64,000 bases of DNA from SAR86 cluster bacterium. Lineage in GTDB: Bacteria > Pseudomonadota > Gammaproteobacteria > Magnimaribacterales > D2472. The translations under genes were made by a program, and so were the position numbers. Where the stretch lies: assembly GCA_023703615.1 (NCBI GenBank), contig CP097971.1:460315-524314 (forward strand), given 5' to 3'. Every line of letters starts with the position of its first letter. The first letter of the stretch is position 1. The notes beneath the pieces are model-generated. The model was given only the letters and a program-made list of their open reading frames with translations, was not told the origin of the DNA and ran no database searches. Positions 44,613 through 53,684 of the stretch are shown piece by piece.

Positions 44613-47246
44613 ATGATAGTAACAATAGAGCAACTTAATAAAGCAAAATATAAAGTTGCTATTAGTTTATTACTAATAGCACCTTTTATGATTGGTCAAG
44701 AAATTGAGGAAGTTGTAGTAAGTGGTTCTTTTATTCCTGATGAAAAAAGAGATACATCTGAAATATCAGCAATCTTAGATTCATCTGAAATAGAAAGAAC
44801 TGGTGATGACAACATAGCGGTTGCTTTAACACGACTTACAGGTTTAAGTTTGGTTAGAGGCAAGTACGTATATGTTAGAGGTCTTGGTGAGAGATATTCT
44901 GCTGCAACTTTAAATGGTTCAGGTCTTCCAAGCCCAGAACCCCTTAAAAGAGTAGTTCCCTTAGATTTGTTTCCAACCCAGATTATTGAATCATCAATTG
45001 TTCAAAAGACCTACTCGGCAGATATGCCAGGAGAATTTGGAGGCGGTATCATAGAGATTAATACTAAAGCTGTTCCTTCAGAGAGAATTTTAGATTTTTC
45101 ATTTTCTTCAGGATACAATTCTGAAACATCTTTATCGGATGGTCTTTTATACGATGGTGGTAGTGATGATGATCTTGGATATGATGATGGTACAAGAGAT
45201 TTTCCGTCATTTATTCAAAGAGCAATTAATGCTAATCAAAAGCTCGATAGGTCGAATTTCCAAACTTATGAACTTGCAAATGCAGGTCGAGAGTTTGTTA
45301 ATTCAGAACTTTGGGTTATTCAAGAAGGTGATGTGCCATTAGATAACTCAATAAGCTTCACCTATGGAGATGAGCTAGATATAGGCATTGATGAAATTCT
45401 CGATAATGATTCTGCAACTATCGGTGTTCTTCTTACAGCTGGCATAAAAAGCTCTTGGGAAACTCAAGAGGGAATCAGACAAACTGGTGATATTCAAGGT
45501 CAAGGAGATGGTACTTCCATAGTTATACGAGCTAATGATAAGACATTTAAATCAACCTCAAATAATGTAACTTCATATCTTATGGCTGTTGCAGGCATTG
45601 AAACAGATACAGCAGAACTTAAGTATACGGGCATGTATATTCATAAAGGTACAAAAGAGGCAAGAACTCTTCAAGGCTATGATAGCTCTGATGCAGGGAA
45701 TGTAAGAGAAGATTTCACTGAGTTTTTTGAAAGAGAGCTTACAAATCACCAACTTAACTATAATTATCTTTTTCAAAATAATATGGAGCTTGACATAAGA
45801 CTTGCTGATGGCGAAGCCTCAAGATATGCACCATATGAAAGAGTTGTCTTCTACGAAGATACTGATGATAGAGGTTACTACCAATATGATGTAAATACTG
45901 GCAGAAATCAAACACAGTTTAGTTACGTAGATGATACCAATGAGAATTTTGGTATGGATTTAACATTCCCACTTCAATTTGGTGAGCAGGAAGTGACTGT
46001 AAAGACAGGATTTGATCAAACAAATAATTATCGTGATGCACAGGTCAGAAGTTATAGATTTTTAGCTGAGGGTGGACCAATACCAACCGATGGATTAGAC
46101 AACAGAATTGATTATATATTTGAAGATAATAATTTTGATCCATCTAGATTAATTGTAATTGAAAATACTGCAGCTTCATCGCCAGCAGGCTACCAGGGTG
46201 ATTTAGAAATATCCTCTATGTATATCACCTTAGATGCTTATTTAAATGAAAACTTTAGATTGGCAGCTGGTATAAGAAATGAAGATGGTGAGCAAATGGT
46301 AAATACTTATGATGTATTCCAAATGGTTGACAACAATATAGAGAAAGTCATTGATGAAGATTACACTTTACCTTCGTTCACATTAACTTACTTACCTGAC
46401 TTTGATGAAAACCTTCAAATTAGACTTGGTCTTTCCCAAACTATTGCGAGGCCAACATTTAGAGAGCTATCTCCAACATTATTTATAGATGTTGATACTG
46501 ATAGGGTTATATCAGGTTCCCTATATTTAGAAAACTCTGAAATTGATAATATTGATTTAAGAGTTGAGTATTATTGGGGATTTAATCAGTTCTTAACAGC
46601 AGGCTTATTCTTTAAAGATATTTCAAAACCAATTGAAGAAGTTGTAAATGAATCTGGTGACTTAATTATTACTTCTTATCAAAACGTACCTTCAGCTGAA
46701 GTGACTGGTTTTGAAATTGAGTATGAAAGAATTTATGAAGATCTACTCCCTGATTCAAAATGGGGCAGCACAAAGGAATTTATTTTCAAAATGAATTTTA
46801 CTGCTACTGATTCTGAAGTAATTTACAGTGATACAGATACTTATATAAATACACAAGGAAGTGAAATTAATGCTGCCAGCTTGTTTGCAAATGGAAGAGA
46901 TACAAGACTTCAGGGTCAATCTGAAGAAATTGCGAACCTTCAACTTGGGTGGGACGATTTACAAAATGCCACTCAAGGAACACTTATAGTTAATTATGTA
47001 AGCGATAGAGTTAGAGCAAGAGGTATTGATGTTCTTCCAGATATATATGAGGAGCCTCCACTTTTGGTTGATTTTGTTTATTCCAAAACAATATCATATG
47101 CGAGCAATGATTCTGATCTTAAGATATCACTTGAGTTAAGAAATATTCTTGATGAAGAATATTATGCTGCTATGGCAGATACTGTAATATATGATCAATA
47201 CAATCTTGGCACTTCAGTATCACTGGGCTTTAAATATAGTTTTTAA
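44613..47246 (+). CDS. TonB-dependent outer-membrane receptor
   Basis: I start at ATG 44613 (877 residues), where TTGGAG (44601-44606) gives a ribosome site; an upstream GTG at 44580 lacks one. A signal sequence precedes a TonB-box-like EEVVVSGSF. The plug domain contains ALTRLTGLSLVRGKYVYVRG, LNGSGLPSPEP and MPGEFGGGIIEINTKAVP. A 22-strand-type barrel follows, ending LGFKYSF. It imports a ligand across the outer membrane using TonB energy. Pairing with the duplicated lipoprotein resembles receptor/surface-lipoprotein couples. Co-regulation with phosphate genes is inferred from position and the upstream operator. Confidence 0.92.
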   Translation: MIVTIEQLNKAKYKVAISLLLIAPFMIGQEIEEVVVSGSFIPDEKRDTSEISAILDSSEIERTGDDNIAVALTRLTGLSLVRGKYVYVRGLGERYSAATLNGSGLPSPEPLKRVVPLDLFPTQIIESSIVQKTYSADMPGEFGGGIIEINTKAVPSERILDFSFSSGYNSETSLSDGLLYDGGSDDDLGYDDGTRDFPSFIQRAINANQKLDRSNFQTYELANAGREFVNSELWVIQEGDVPLDNSISFTYGDELDIGIDEILDNDSATIGVLLTAGIKSSWETQEGIRQTGDIQGQGDGTSIVIRANDKTFKSTSNNVTSYLMAVAGIETDTAELKYTGMYIHKGTKEARTLQGYDSSDAGNVREDFTEFFERELTNHQLNYNYLFQNNMELDIRLADGEASRYAPYERVVFYEDTDDRGYYQYDVNTGRNQTQFSYVDDTNENFGMDLTFPLQFGEQEVTVKTGFDQTNNYRDAQVRSYRFLAEGGPIPTDGLDNRIDYIFEDNNFDPSRLIVIENTAASSPAGYQGDLEISSMYITLDAYLNENFRLAAGIRNEDGEQMVNTYDVFQMVDNNIEKVIDEDYTLPSFTLTYLPDFDENLQIRLGLSQTIARPTFRELSPTLFIDVDTDRVISGSLYLENSEIDNIDLRVEYYWGFNQFLTAGLFFKDISKPIEEVVNESGDLIITSYQNVPSAEVTGFEIEYERIYEDLLPDSKWGSTKEFIFKMNFTATDSEVIYSDTDTYINTQGSEINAASLFANGRDTRLQGQSEEIANLQLGWDDLQNATQGTLIVNYVSDRVRARGIDVLPDIYEEPPLLVDFVYSKTISYASNDSDLKISLELRNILDEEYYAAMADTVIYDQYNLGTSVSLGFKYSF

Positions 47247-47262
47247 TTTATTTTTTTTTACA

Positions 47263-47289
47263 AAATGAGCTACACTAGGTAGCTCATTT
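47263..47289. terminator. Perfect 11-bp hairpin after the TonB receptor
   Basis: AAATGAGCTAC (47263-47273) pairs with GTAGCTCATTT (47279-47289), loop ACTAG. There is no T-tract on the 3' side, so it may stop transcription weakly or only protect the 3' end of the message. The 178 bases that follow, up to 47467, hold no intact gene. Confidence 0.45.
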
Positions 47290-47467
47290 GTATGTTACGG
47301 ATTTTATAAAAAGTAATTGTTGAAGAAGAGAATTCTCTGATAGTTTTTTTGGAACAAATAATTTAAAAGAATCAATTTCAATTTCAGACGAAATAGCTTT
47401 TAGATTGGGAAGGGAGCTGAGCAAAATATCTTATTCAAATAACGAAAACTCTATAACGAAACTTTTT

Positions 47468-48106
47468 TTAATAAGTCTTGAAGAAATATCTATAAATTAA
47501 GAAAGCCAAAATGCCTCCAAATATTTGTGCAATACAAAAATAAAGTACGTTTTCTGGATTTATGCCAGCAAAGCTATTTGAAAACATTCTTCCAATCGTT
47601 CCTGCAGGATTTGCAAAAGAAGTTGAGGATGTGAACCAATATGCAGCTCCTATATAAGATGCAACGACTAATGCTATTTTTGCTTTGTTCGATATCAGTA
47701 TAAAAAATACCAATCCAAAACTAGCAATAATTTCAGATAGAAAAATATTTGATCCAAATCTATTTTTTTCAGAAAATTCAATAATATTCATGTCAAACAT
47801 AATATTAGCAATCATAACTCCAGTAATTGCTCCAAATGTTTGAAGCAAAGAAAAAATACAGAATATTTTCAAAGAAATCTCTTTATTTAAAAAAAGAACA
47901 AATGAAACAACAGGATTAAATTGATTACTAAAGGACTCAAACGCAGTAATTAAAAAATATAGTGCAAAAAAAGTGACAATCGCATTTATGAGTAAAATAA
48001 TAGAATTATCATTACTTAAGTTTTCTGCCATTATTCCAGATCCAACTACGGCGCAGAATAAAAATGCAGTACCTAAAAATTCTGATATGTATTTACTTAT
48101 CTTCAT
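47468..48106 (-). CDS. Aquaporin / MIP family channel
   Basis: I start at the ATG at 48106 (212 residues, MKISKYISEFLGTAFLF), since the upstream extension belongs to the neighbouring pseudogene. Six transmembrane segments are visible, with the two half-helix boxes as NPVVSF (first) and ANPAGTIGRMF (second); the first departs from NPA. SEFLGTAFLF with a GSG turn is a typical MIP start. Family members conduct water, glycerol or neutral arsenite. Proximity to the PiT transporter makes arsenite release possible (arsenate enters through PiT), but nothing else supports it. Confidence 0.8.
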   Translation of the reverse strand: MKISKYISEFLGTAFLFCAVVGSGIMAENLSNDNSIILLINAIVTFFALYFLITAFESFSNQFNPVVSFVLFLNKEISLKIFCIFSLLQTFGAITGVMIANIMFDMNIIEFSEKNRFGSNIFLSEIIASFGLVFFILISNKAKIALVVASYIGAAYWFTSSTSFANPAGTIGRMFSNSFAGINPENVLYFCIAQIFGGILAFLIYRYFFKTY

Positions 48107-48353
48107 AAATTGATATCTTTGCTGAGTAAATTTCATGAAAAGTTTTTACAGCAATAGAATCTTAAACCCCCCATTTAGTTTGTTGAATAGTCTTAATATC
48201 TAGTTGCTTAATTATTTTTTCATAAATTCGCATAGCAAACCCAATAACATCTGTACGATCTGTCGCAAATCTATACTTTTCAATCTTTTCTAGATCAAAA
48301 GATTTAGGAGCAAGTTTTTTATACTCAGTTTGATCTAAATTTATAATTTTCAT
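48093..48353 (-). pseudogene. Decayed ppk2-ppx copy fused by an internal deletion
   Basis: The first 23 codons (MKIINLDQTEYKKLAPKSF) match the start of PPK2 at 37885-38724 (MTLISLDQSEYKRLDAKAY). After EK the frame continues with TDRTDVIGFAMRIY and IQQTKWGV, matching the Ppx C-terminal part (MDRADVIDYALEIY, IRATKWGV). A stop then replaces the serine codon found in ppx, after which DSIAVKTFHEIYS continues in frame to a second stop at 48093. A second ppk2-ppx pair has thus lost most of both genes. DNA similarity to the intact ppx end is high by eye (over 80%). The tail overlaps the aquaporin start. Confidence 0.85.
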
Positions 48354-48439
48354 TTTTTTTGAAACTAGATGTTGCCTAATAGTTTTATATTGTTAACACA
48401 AATGATAACATTTGAAGCGTAAAATAGTCATTCATAAAT

Positions 48440-49687
48440 ATGGAAACTTTGTTCTTAAGTCCTCTAACTATAATAATTATAGCATCTATAGTTGGCTTCT
48501 TTATGGCATATGGTATAGGTGCAAATGATGTTGCAAATGCCATGGGAACTTCAGTAGGAAGCAAGGCAATTACATTAAGACAGGCAATTATTATTGCTGC
48601 AATATTTGAATTTCTTGGTGCATATTTCGGAGGTGGTGAAGTTACCTCAACAATAAGAAAAGGAATTGTTGATCCAACAATTTATGAGGATGCAAATAAA
48701 TTTATTATTGGAATGTTGTCGGCATTATTAGCAGCAGGAACATGGTTAATTGTAGCCTCAAGAAGAGGTTGGCCTGTTTCCACAACTCATTCAATTGTTG
48801 GTGCAATAATTGGTTTTGTTTCAATTTCAAAAGGAATAAGTTATGTATCTTGGGGAACAGTAGGTGGGATAGCTTCAAGTTGGGTAACATCACCTATAAT
48901 TGCAGCATTACTGGCCTTTTTAATTTATTTAAGTGCGAAAAAGTCTATCTTAGATAATTCTAATCCAGGTAAAAGAGCTATAAATATAATTCCTGTATAT
49001 AGTTTTTATGTTGCTTTTATTATTTCATTAGTTATCGCAAGAAAAGGACTGAAGAATACAGGACTTGAATTAGTTGAGTCAGATATATATATATTTAGTT
49101 CAATTTTTGGAATTCTTGCAGCTGCTGTTACTTCAATTACTTTAAGACGAAATTTTACAAAAATTAAAAAAGATGGGGTTGAATCTGCGTTTGCAATTTT
49201 AATGGTTGTCTCTGCATGTGCAATGGCTTTTGCACATGGTTCAAATGATGTTGCTAATGCAATTGGACCTCTTGCTGCAATCGTATCCACTGTAAATTCA
49301 AATGGTATTATAGATACTTCGTCACCAGTTCAAGCTTGGATTCTTTTTTTAGGGGCAATAGGAATTGTTTTTGGTTTAAGCATTCTCGGAAAAAATGTTA
49401 TAAAAACTGTAGGCGAAAAAATTACTACATTAAAGCCTAGTCTTGGTTTTTCAGCTGAACTTGCCACAGCTACTACAGTAGTTGTTGCTTCATATGTTGG
49501 ATTCCCAATTTCAACAACTCACACATTAGTTGGAGGGGTTATTGGAGTTGGATTGGCAAGAGGAGCACAACATTTAAATACTAAGGCAATAATAAGAATT
49601 ATTACTTCCTGGTTAGTTACAATTCCAATTGGAGCTTTTTTAACAATCTTATATTGGGTCATTCTTAGAATAATATTTGGCGTTTGA
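48440..49687 (+). CDS. pit: Inorganic phosphate transporter, PiT family
   Basis: The 415-residue inner-membrane protein has about ten transmembrane segments and the duplicated PiT signature: GANDVANAMGTSVGSKA near the N terminus and AHGSNDVANAIGPLAA in the second half, plus SRRGWPVSTTHSIVG and VGFPISTTHTLVGG. It couples phosphate-metal uptake to the proton gradient and is usually a low-affinity system. Imperfect repeats around GATAACATTTG lie 30-50 bases upstream and may be regulatory. Confidence 0.95.
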   Translation: METLFLSPLTIIIIASIVGFFMAYGIGANDVANAMGTSVGSKAITLRQAIIIAAIFEFLGAYFGGGEVTSTIRKGIVDPTIYEDANKFIIGMLSALLAAGTWLIVASRRGWPVSTTHSIVGAIIGFVSISKGISYVSWGTVGGIASSWVTSPIIAALLAFLIYLSAKKSILDNSNPGKRAINIIPVYSFYVAFIISLVIARKGLKNTGLELVESDIYIFSSIFGILAAAVTSITLRRNFTKIKKDGVESAFAILMVVSACAMAFAHGSNDVANAIGPLAAIVSTVNSNGIIDTSSPVQAWILFLGAIGIVFGLSILGKNVIKTVGEKITTLKPSLGFSAELATATTVVVASYVGFPISTTHTLVGGVIGVGLARGAQHLNTKAIIRIITSWLVTIPIGAFLTILYWVILRIIFGV

Positions 49688-49699
49688 TATTTAAATAAA

Positions 49700-49731
49700 A
49701 AACCCAGAAATTATTTCTGGGTTTAGAAATT
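49700..49731 (-). terminator. Terminator between convergent pit and the small secreted-protein gene
   Basis: AAACCCAGAAA (49700-49710) pairs with TTTCTGGGTTT (49714-49724), with a 3-base loop. Read on the minus strand the stem is followed by a T-tract, so it mainly serves the minus-strand gene, though it may act both ways. Confidence 0.88.
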
Positions 49732-49743
49732 ATTTGTTTAATT

Positions 49744-50172
49744 TTAATTCATTACCAATACTTTATTTCTAAATAAAGAATCGCATTGTCCTGCATATAG
49801 CCTTGCAAGCTTAAGTTTATTATTATTATTTAGATAGTTCACTTTTAAATCACAAGTTAATACTTTGTTAATTAATCCTGAATTATGGTGTTGAAGATAA
49901 TCACTATAAAGTCCATATAAAACTACATCATGATGGTTTGATGGTACGTCGTCGCTAATTACAATGTATCCTCCATCTTTCGATGTGTAGCATCCAATAG
50001 AATCTCTAGGGCATATCTCAGAAACTTGATCTTTATTATAAATAACATCTATATAAGACGATTCTAATTGAAGATCATTCTTAACATCATTAAATATATT
50101 TTCATCAGACTGAATATAATTAAAACTAAATATAATCATCGAAAATAATGATAATTTGATTATTTTTTTCAT
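49744..50172 (-). CDS. Small secreted protein of unknown function, probable Pho-regulon member
   Basis: I start at the ATG at 50172 (142 residues, MKKIIKLSLFSMIIFSFNYIQS), giving a clean signal peptide with GGGAGA a few bases upstream. The mature protein has four cysteines (EICPRDSIGCYTS, LTCDLKV, AGQCDSLF) likely paired in the periplasm, and a His-rich stretch SNHHDVVLYGLYSDYLQHHN that could bind metal. The HxxxLYGLYSDYxxHH pattern is faintly like a metalloprotease helix without its glutamate. I do not recognise the family. The 11-bp repeat array upstream suggests phosphate control. Confidence 0.65.
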   Translation of the reverse strand: MKKIIKLSLFSMIIFSFNYIQSDENIFNDVKNDLQLESSYIDVIYNKDQVSEICPRDSIGCYTSKDGGYIVISDDVPSNHHDVVLYGLYSDYLQHHNSGLINKVLTCDLKVNYLNNNNKLKLARLYAGQCDSLFRNKVLVMN

Positions 50173-50185
50173 AAATTCTCCCATA

Positions 50186-50251
50186 TGTGTCAATTATGTG
50201 ACATATATGAACTTATTGTTACATAAATGTGACATTAATGTCAAATTTGAT
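50186..50251 (-). promoter_or_regulatory. Array of six 11-bp units, probable Pho boxes
   Basis: From 50186 the plus strand can be cut into consecutive 11-mers: TGTGTCAATTA, TGTGACATATA, TGAACTTATTG, TTACATAAATG, TGACATTAATG, TCAAATTTGAT. The 11-bp period with TGTCA/TGTAACA cores fits PhoB half-sites. It lies 14-79 bases upstream of the secreted-protein start. The next 126 bases up to the TetR gene hold nothing I can name. Confidence 0.6.
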
Positions 50252-50377
50252 CTATGGTAGAATTTAATAAAACTAATGTTGAATAGCCCCACAATTCTTA
50301 ATGCAGGCCTGAATTAGTTATCAGAGCTTATTAAAAATAGTGATCTGGGCTTTTATAATTATATTGATAGTTGAATA

Positions 50378-50971
50378 TTACTTAGCAGTCCAGCTAGTCA
50401 TATATGCAATGACAGCTCTAGATGCTTCAATTTTACCAATATCATTTAATTTACCATTTTCTTTAGTGTTTAATGAAAATATTGAAAGAATAATTTGAGC
50501 TACAACTCTGCAAACACCTTGTTTATTAAAGACATTCTCAAGGCTTATAGATTGTTCATAAGTTTCTTGAATCACATTACCTAATTTATGAATAGAATTT
50601 GAGTCTATTGGAGGGTTTACAGTATTACCTAGAATTATTTTTTGTGCGATTAAGGAAGAATTAAAATATTCATACATATTATAAACAATATAATTACTAA
50701 CTTTCACAAGATTTAAGGCATTAGAGTTATTTAAGGCATTCTTAGAAAAGCTTTCTAAACATTCATCAATACATTTTGAAATTATTAACTTTTTAAGGAA
50801 ATCTACAGTTGGTATAAATTTATAAGTTGAAGTTCTTTTTAAACCGGATATTTGTGCAACTTTTGCTAGAGTTAAATCATCAATTTCGCCTTCTTCAATA
50901 ATGTTGATTGCAGCATCAAGAATTTTACTAATTCTCTCTTTACTTCTGTTTTGCTTTGCTAGGGTATCCAC
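50378..50971 (-). CDS. TetR-family transcriptional regulator
   Basis: The 197-residue protein has the TetR N-terminal helix-turn-helix: SKERISKILDAAINIIEEG, then DDLTLAKVAQISGLKRTSTY with recognition helix to KFIP. The C-terminal ligand domain is divergent, so no effector can be proposed. It starts at GTG 50971. A near-palindrome sits 9 bases upstream, between it and the divergent TonB receptor gene, so it probably represses itself and that receptor. Confidence 0.87.
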   Translation of the reverse strand: MDTLAKQNRSKERISKILDAAINIIEEGEIDDLTLAKVAQISGLKRTSTYKFIPTVDFLKKLIISKCIDECLESFSKNALNNSNALNLVKVSNYIVYNMYEYFNSSLIAQKIILGNTVNPPIDSNSIHKLGNVIQETYEQSISLENVFNKQGVCRVVAQIILSIFSLNTKENGKLNDIGKIEASRAVIAYMTSWTAK

Positions 50972-50979
50972 TATATTAT

Positions 50980-50997
50980 TATGGACAAATGTCTATA
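50980..50997. promoter_or_regulatory. Inverted-repeat operator, likely TetR site
   Basis: TATGGACA (50980-50987), AA, TGTCTATA (50990-50997) is an 18-bp near-perfect palindrome with one mismatched pair. Its place directly before the regulator start and in the shared divergent promoter is typical of TetR autoregulation. Confidence 0.6.
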
Positions 50998-51023
50998 AAT
51001 GTAAATATAAAATAACTTAAAAA

Positions 51024-51045
51024 GTTCACATAATTTTCACAAATT
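51024..51045 (+). promoter_or_regulatory. Two 11-bp direct repeats, probable Pho box of the TonB receptor
   Basis: GTTCACATAAT and TTTCACAAATT are adjacent 11-mers sharing TTCACA. Read in the direction of the gene, TCACATAATT is also present in the array before the 49744 gene in the same relative orientation. It lies about 57 bases before the receptor ATG. Confidence 0.55.
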
Positions 51046-51102
51046 AATGTTATTTCTGTTGCACTTTAAATTTAAAATGTGCACATTCACCTAGGAGATC
51101 TT

Positions 51103-53628
51103 ATGAAAAAATACATATTCCCATTGTTTCTATCACTATCTTTATTTTCTCAAGAGTCAGAAAATGAACCACTTGAAGAGGTTGTAGTAATTGGTACAAA
51201 GGCCAGTATTATTTCTGCAATTGAAAAACAAAGACAATCAAATTTAATTGTTTCAGTTGTTGATTCTGATGCTTTAGGTGACTTTCCTGATACAACTGCA
51301 GCAGAAGCTATTAGAAGACTATCTGGTATTTCAGTTGAAAACGATCAAGGTGAAGGCAGGTATGTAAATATAAGAGGTATATCCGGAGATCTTAATGCAA
51401 TTGCAGTTAACGGTGCTCTTGTACCAGCACCTGAAGGAGGAAGAACTGTAATGCTCGACGGTCTGCCAACTGAATTGTTAGATTCAATAGATGTATATAA
51501 GACTTTAACAGCAGATAAAGATGCTGACTCAATTGGTGGAAGAATTGAGTTTAATACCAAAAGAGCTACTTCAATTGACGGAACACTTCTAAAATTTAAA
51601 GCAGATACCTCTTACAATGAGCAAACTAAAAATTCTGATAACCCAAAAATGGCTTTTACCTACGGTTCAATGATTAATGAAAATGTTGGACATGTTCTTG
51701 GTGTTACATACGCTAGTAAGCAGATTGTTACCTACAACAACGAAACCGGTTTTCCAGCATGGGATACTGACGACGGCAATATCTTTCTTGATGATGATTG
51801 GGAGATGAGATTTTATGATTTAACAAGAGAAAGAACAGGTATTACATATGATATCGACATGATTATAGATGACGATACATCAATTTATGCAAATTTTTTA
51901 TATAACAAATATGATGATGATGAATTAAGGAATAAAGAAGAATTTGGCTCTCTTAGAACTGGTAACGTATATGCAGGCTCAAGCGAGATTAATAGAGTTA
52001 GAAGAGATGCTGAAGTTAGAAAAAGAATAGAAACACGTGAGATTAAAACCGCTATATTGGGCGGTGAGACATTGATTAATGGTTGGTTAGCAGAGGTGCA
52101 ATTTAGCCACTCTTATGCTGAAGAAAATGATACAGATAATGTTGATGTAACTTTTAGAAGTGATAGGATTGATACCGATGATTGCGGAGGTCCCTGTGGC
52201 TCATTCTTTTATCAAGACCCTCAAAAAGTTGGTCTGTCTCTCTCATCATATGCTCAAGGTGTGCTTTATGCTGATTTAAATGTTGACGCATGGGAAGAAG
52301 ATTGGAGTCTAATAAAAGATACTGAAACAGCATTTAGTATAGATATGACAAAAGATGGATTTACATTTATGGATGTTCCAACAACAGTAAAGTATGGTTT
52401 TAAATATAGATCTAGAGAGAAAAAAGGTGATAGCAATGCAATAGAAGTTGATGATGATGATGTGCAAGCTTTACTTCAATCTGAATTTGGACCCTACACA
52501 CGATCTTGGCCATTCGCTGGACAACAGTACGGCCCCCATGCTGATGAAAATCTTTTATATGCAAGAAAGGGTCAATACACTGGCGGTCCTGATTATGATA
52601 ACTTTGAAGAAGACTTTACAACAAATGAAGATATCACTGCATTATATTTAATGGGTACAATGGAATTTGATAAGGCACTTGTTATAGCAGGTATTAGAGT
52701 TGAAGATACCGATTTCGATACTCTTGGATATAATGATGGTGATGTAAATGATGTGTTAACAGCATCAAAGAGTTACACATTTGTCTCGCCAAGTTTAAAT
52801 GTTAAATATTTCTTAGATGATCAAACTATCATTAGAGGCGCAATATGGAGAGGATTATCCAGACCAGGCTTTGGTAAAGCAAATTTAATAGCAGATATAA
52901 CTGAAAGAGATGATGGTAATTATCGAGGTGAGATGGGTAATCCAGATCTTGACCCGTATGAAGCAACTAATTTTGATTTATCAATTGAATATTACGGTGA
53001 TGACTCATTTGCATCAGTTGGATATTTTAAGAAAGATATTGAAAATGCAATCTATCCACTTGCAGTCGCTAATACAACTGTAAATGGCTTGTTTTTTGAT
53101 GAATTATTAACTTTTGTAAATTCAGATGACTCTGAAGTTGATGGTTTTGAATTAAATATATTTCAAGAGCTAAATATGCTGCCTGATCCTTTTGATGGTT
53201 TGTTTATTTCGATGAACTTTACTATTACTGATGGAACGTCATCATTAGATGTAGATAATGGTACTGTAACATTTCCATTTAGGAAATTATCAGAAGATGT
53301 TTCAAATATCTCTATAGGTTATGATAAAAGTAAATTTGATGTAAGGTTATCATATGTTTCAAGATCGCCATATTTAGATTACCTTGCAGATGATGATAGC
53401 GAAACTATCCAAGAGGATTTAGATAATAATAATATTAGGTATACCGATGATCACACTCAAATTGATTTTAATCTTAAATACAAGATTAATGACAATGTAA
53501 GTGTTAAATTTGATATCAATAACATAACTGATGAACCAGAGTTCTATTATTGGGGAACTCAAAACAGATTATCTCAATATGATGAGTATGGAACTACCTA
53601 TTCAATTGGCATAAGATATAACCTATAA
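51103..53628 (+). CDS. TonB-dependent receptor, associated with phytase
   Basis: I start at ATG 51103 (841 residues) because AGGAGA lies just upstream. The signal peptide is MKKYIFPLFLSLSLFS. A TonB-box-like EEVVVIGT leads into the plug, with PDTTAAEAIRRLSGISVEND, RYVNIRGISGDLN and a MLDGLPTELLDSIDV strand. The barrel ends SIGIRYNL. The plug resembles the Xanthomonas/Caulobacter receptor type that imports non-siderophore substrates. With a phytase directly downstream and a Pho-box-like repeat upstream, uptake of inositol phosphates or other organophosphates is a reasonable inference. Confidence 0.92.
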   Translation: MKKYIFPLFLSLSLFSQESENEPLEEVVVIGTKASIISAIEKQRQSNLIVSVVDSDALGDFPDTTAAEAIRRLSGISVENDQGEGRYVNIRGISGDLNAIAVNGALVPAPEGGRTVMLDGLPTELLDSIDVYKTLTADKDADSIGGRIEFNTKRATSIDGTLLKFKADTSYNEQTKNSDNPKMAFTYGSMINENVGHVLGVTYASKQIVTYNNETGFPAWDTDDGNIFLDDDWEMRFYDLTRERTGITYDIDMIIDDDTSIYANFLYNKYDDDELRNKEEFGSLRTGNVYAGSSEINRVRRDAEVRKRIETREIKTAILGGETLINGWLAEVQFSHSYAEENDTDNVDVTFRSDRIDTDDCGGPCGSFFYQDPQKVGLSLSSYAQGVLYADLNVDAWEEDWSLIKDTETAFSIDMTKDGFTFMDVPTTVKYGFKYRSREKKGDSNAIEVDDDDVQALLQSEFGPYTRSWPFAGQQYGPHADENLLYARKGQYTGGPDYDNFEEDFTTNEDITALYLMGTMEFDKALVIAGIRVEDTDFDTLGYNDGDVNDVLTASKSYTFVSPSLNVKYFLDDQTIIRGAIWRGLSRPGFGKANLIADITERDDGNYRGEMGNPDLDPYEATNFDLSIEYYGDDSFASVGYFKKDIENAIYPLAVANTTVNGLFFDELLTFVNSDDSEVDGFELNIFQELNMLPDPFDGLFISMNFTITDGTSSLDVDNGTVTFPFRKLSEDVSNISIGYDKSKFDVRLSYVSRSPYLDYLADDDSETIQEDLDNNNIRYTDDHTQIDFNLKYKINDNVSVKFDINNITDEPEFYYWGTQNRLSQYDEYGTTYSIGIRYNL

Positions 53629-53644
53629 TTCACCTGAATTTAAA

Positions 53645-53677
53645 TAATAAGGCAAGTTAAATACTTGCCTTATTTTT
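53645..53677 (+). terminator. Terminator between the TonB receptor and phytase genes
   Basis: AATAAGGCAAG pairs with CTTGCCTTATT around TTAAATA, followed by a T-tract. It ends about 8 bases before the phytase start codon, leaving no room for a separate promoter. Confidence 0.88.
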
Positions 53678-53684
53678 TCAAGAA

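Noticed and set aside
48107-48136. Ten-residue N-terminal extension of the aquaporin
   Set aside because: Those codons overlap the tail of the ppk2-ppx remnant, and MKISKYISEFLG is the natural MIP start.
48388-48415. Pho box before pit
   Set aside because: TAACA-containing repeats are present, but the spacing is 12 rather than 11 and similarity to the other sites is weak, so I did not list it as a feature.
49744-50172. Small secreted protein as a metalloprotease
   Set aside because: The His-rich stretch lacks the glutamate of HExxH, and the protein is too small for a known protease family.
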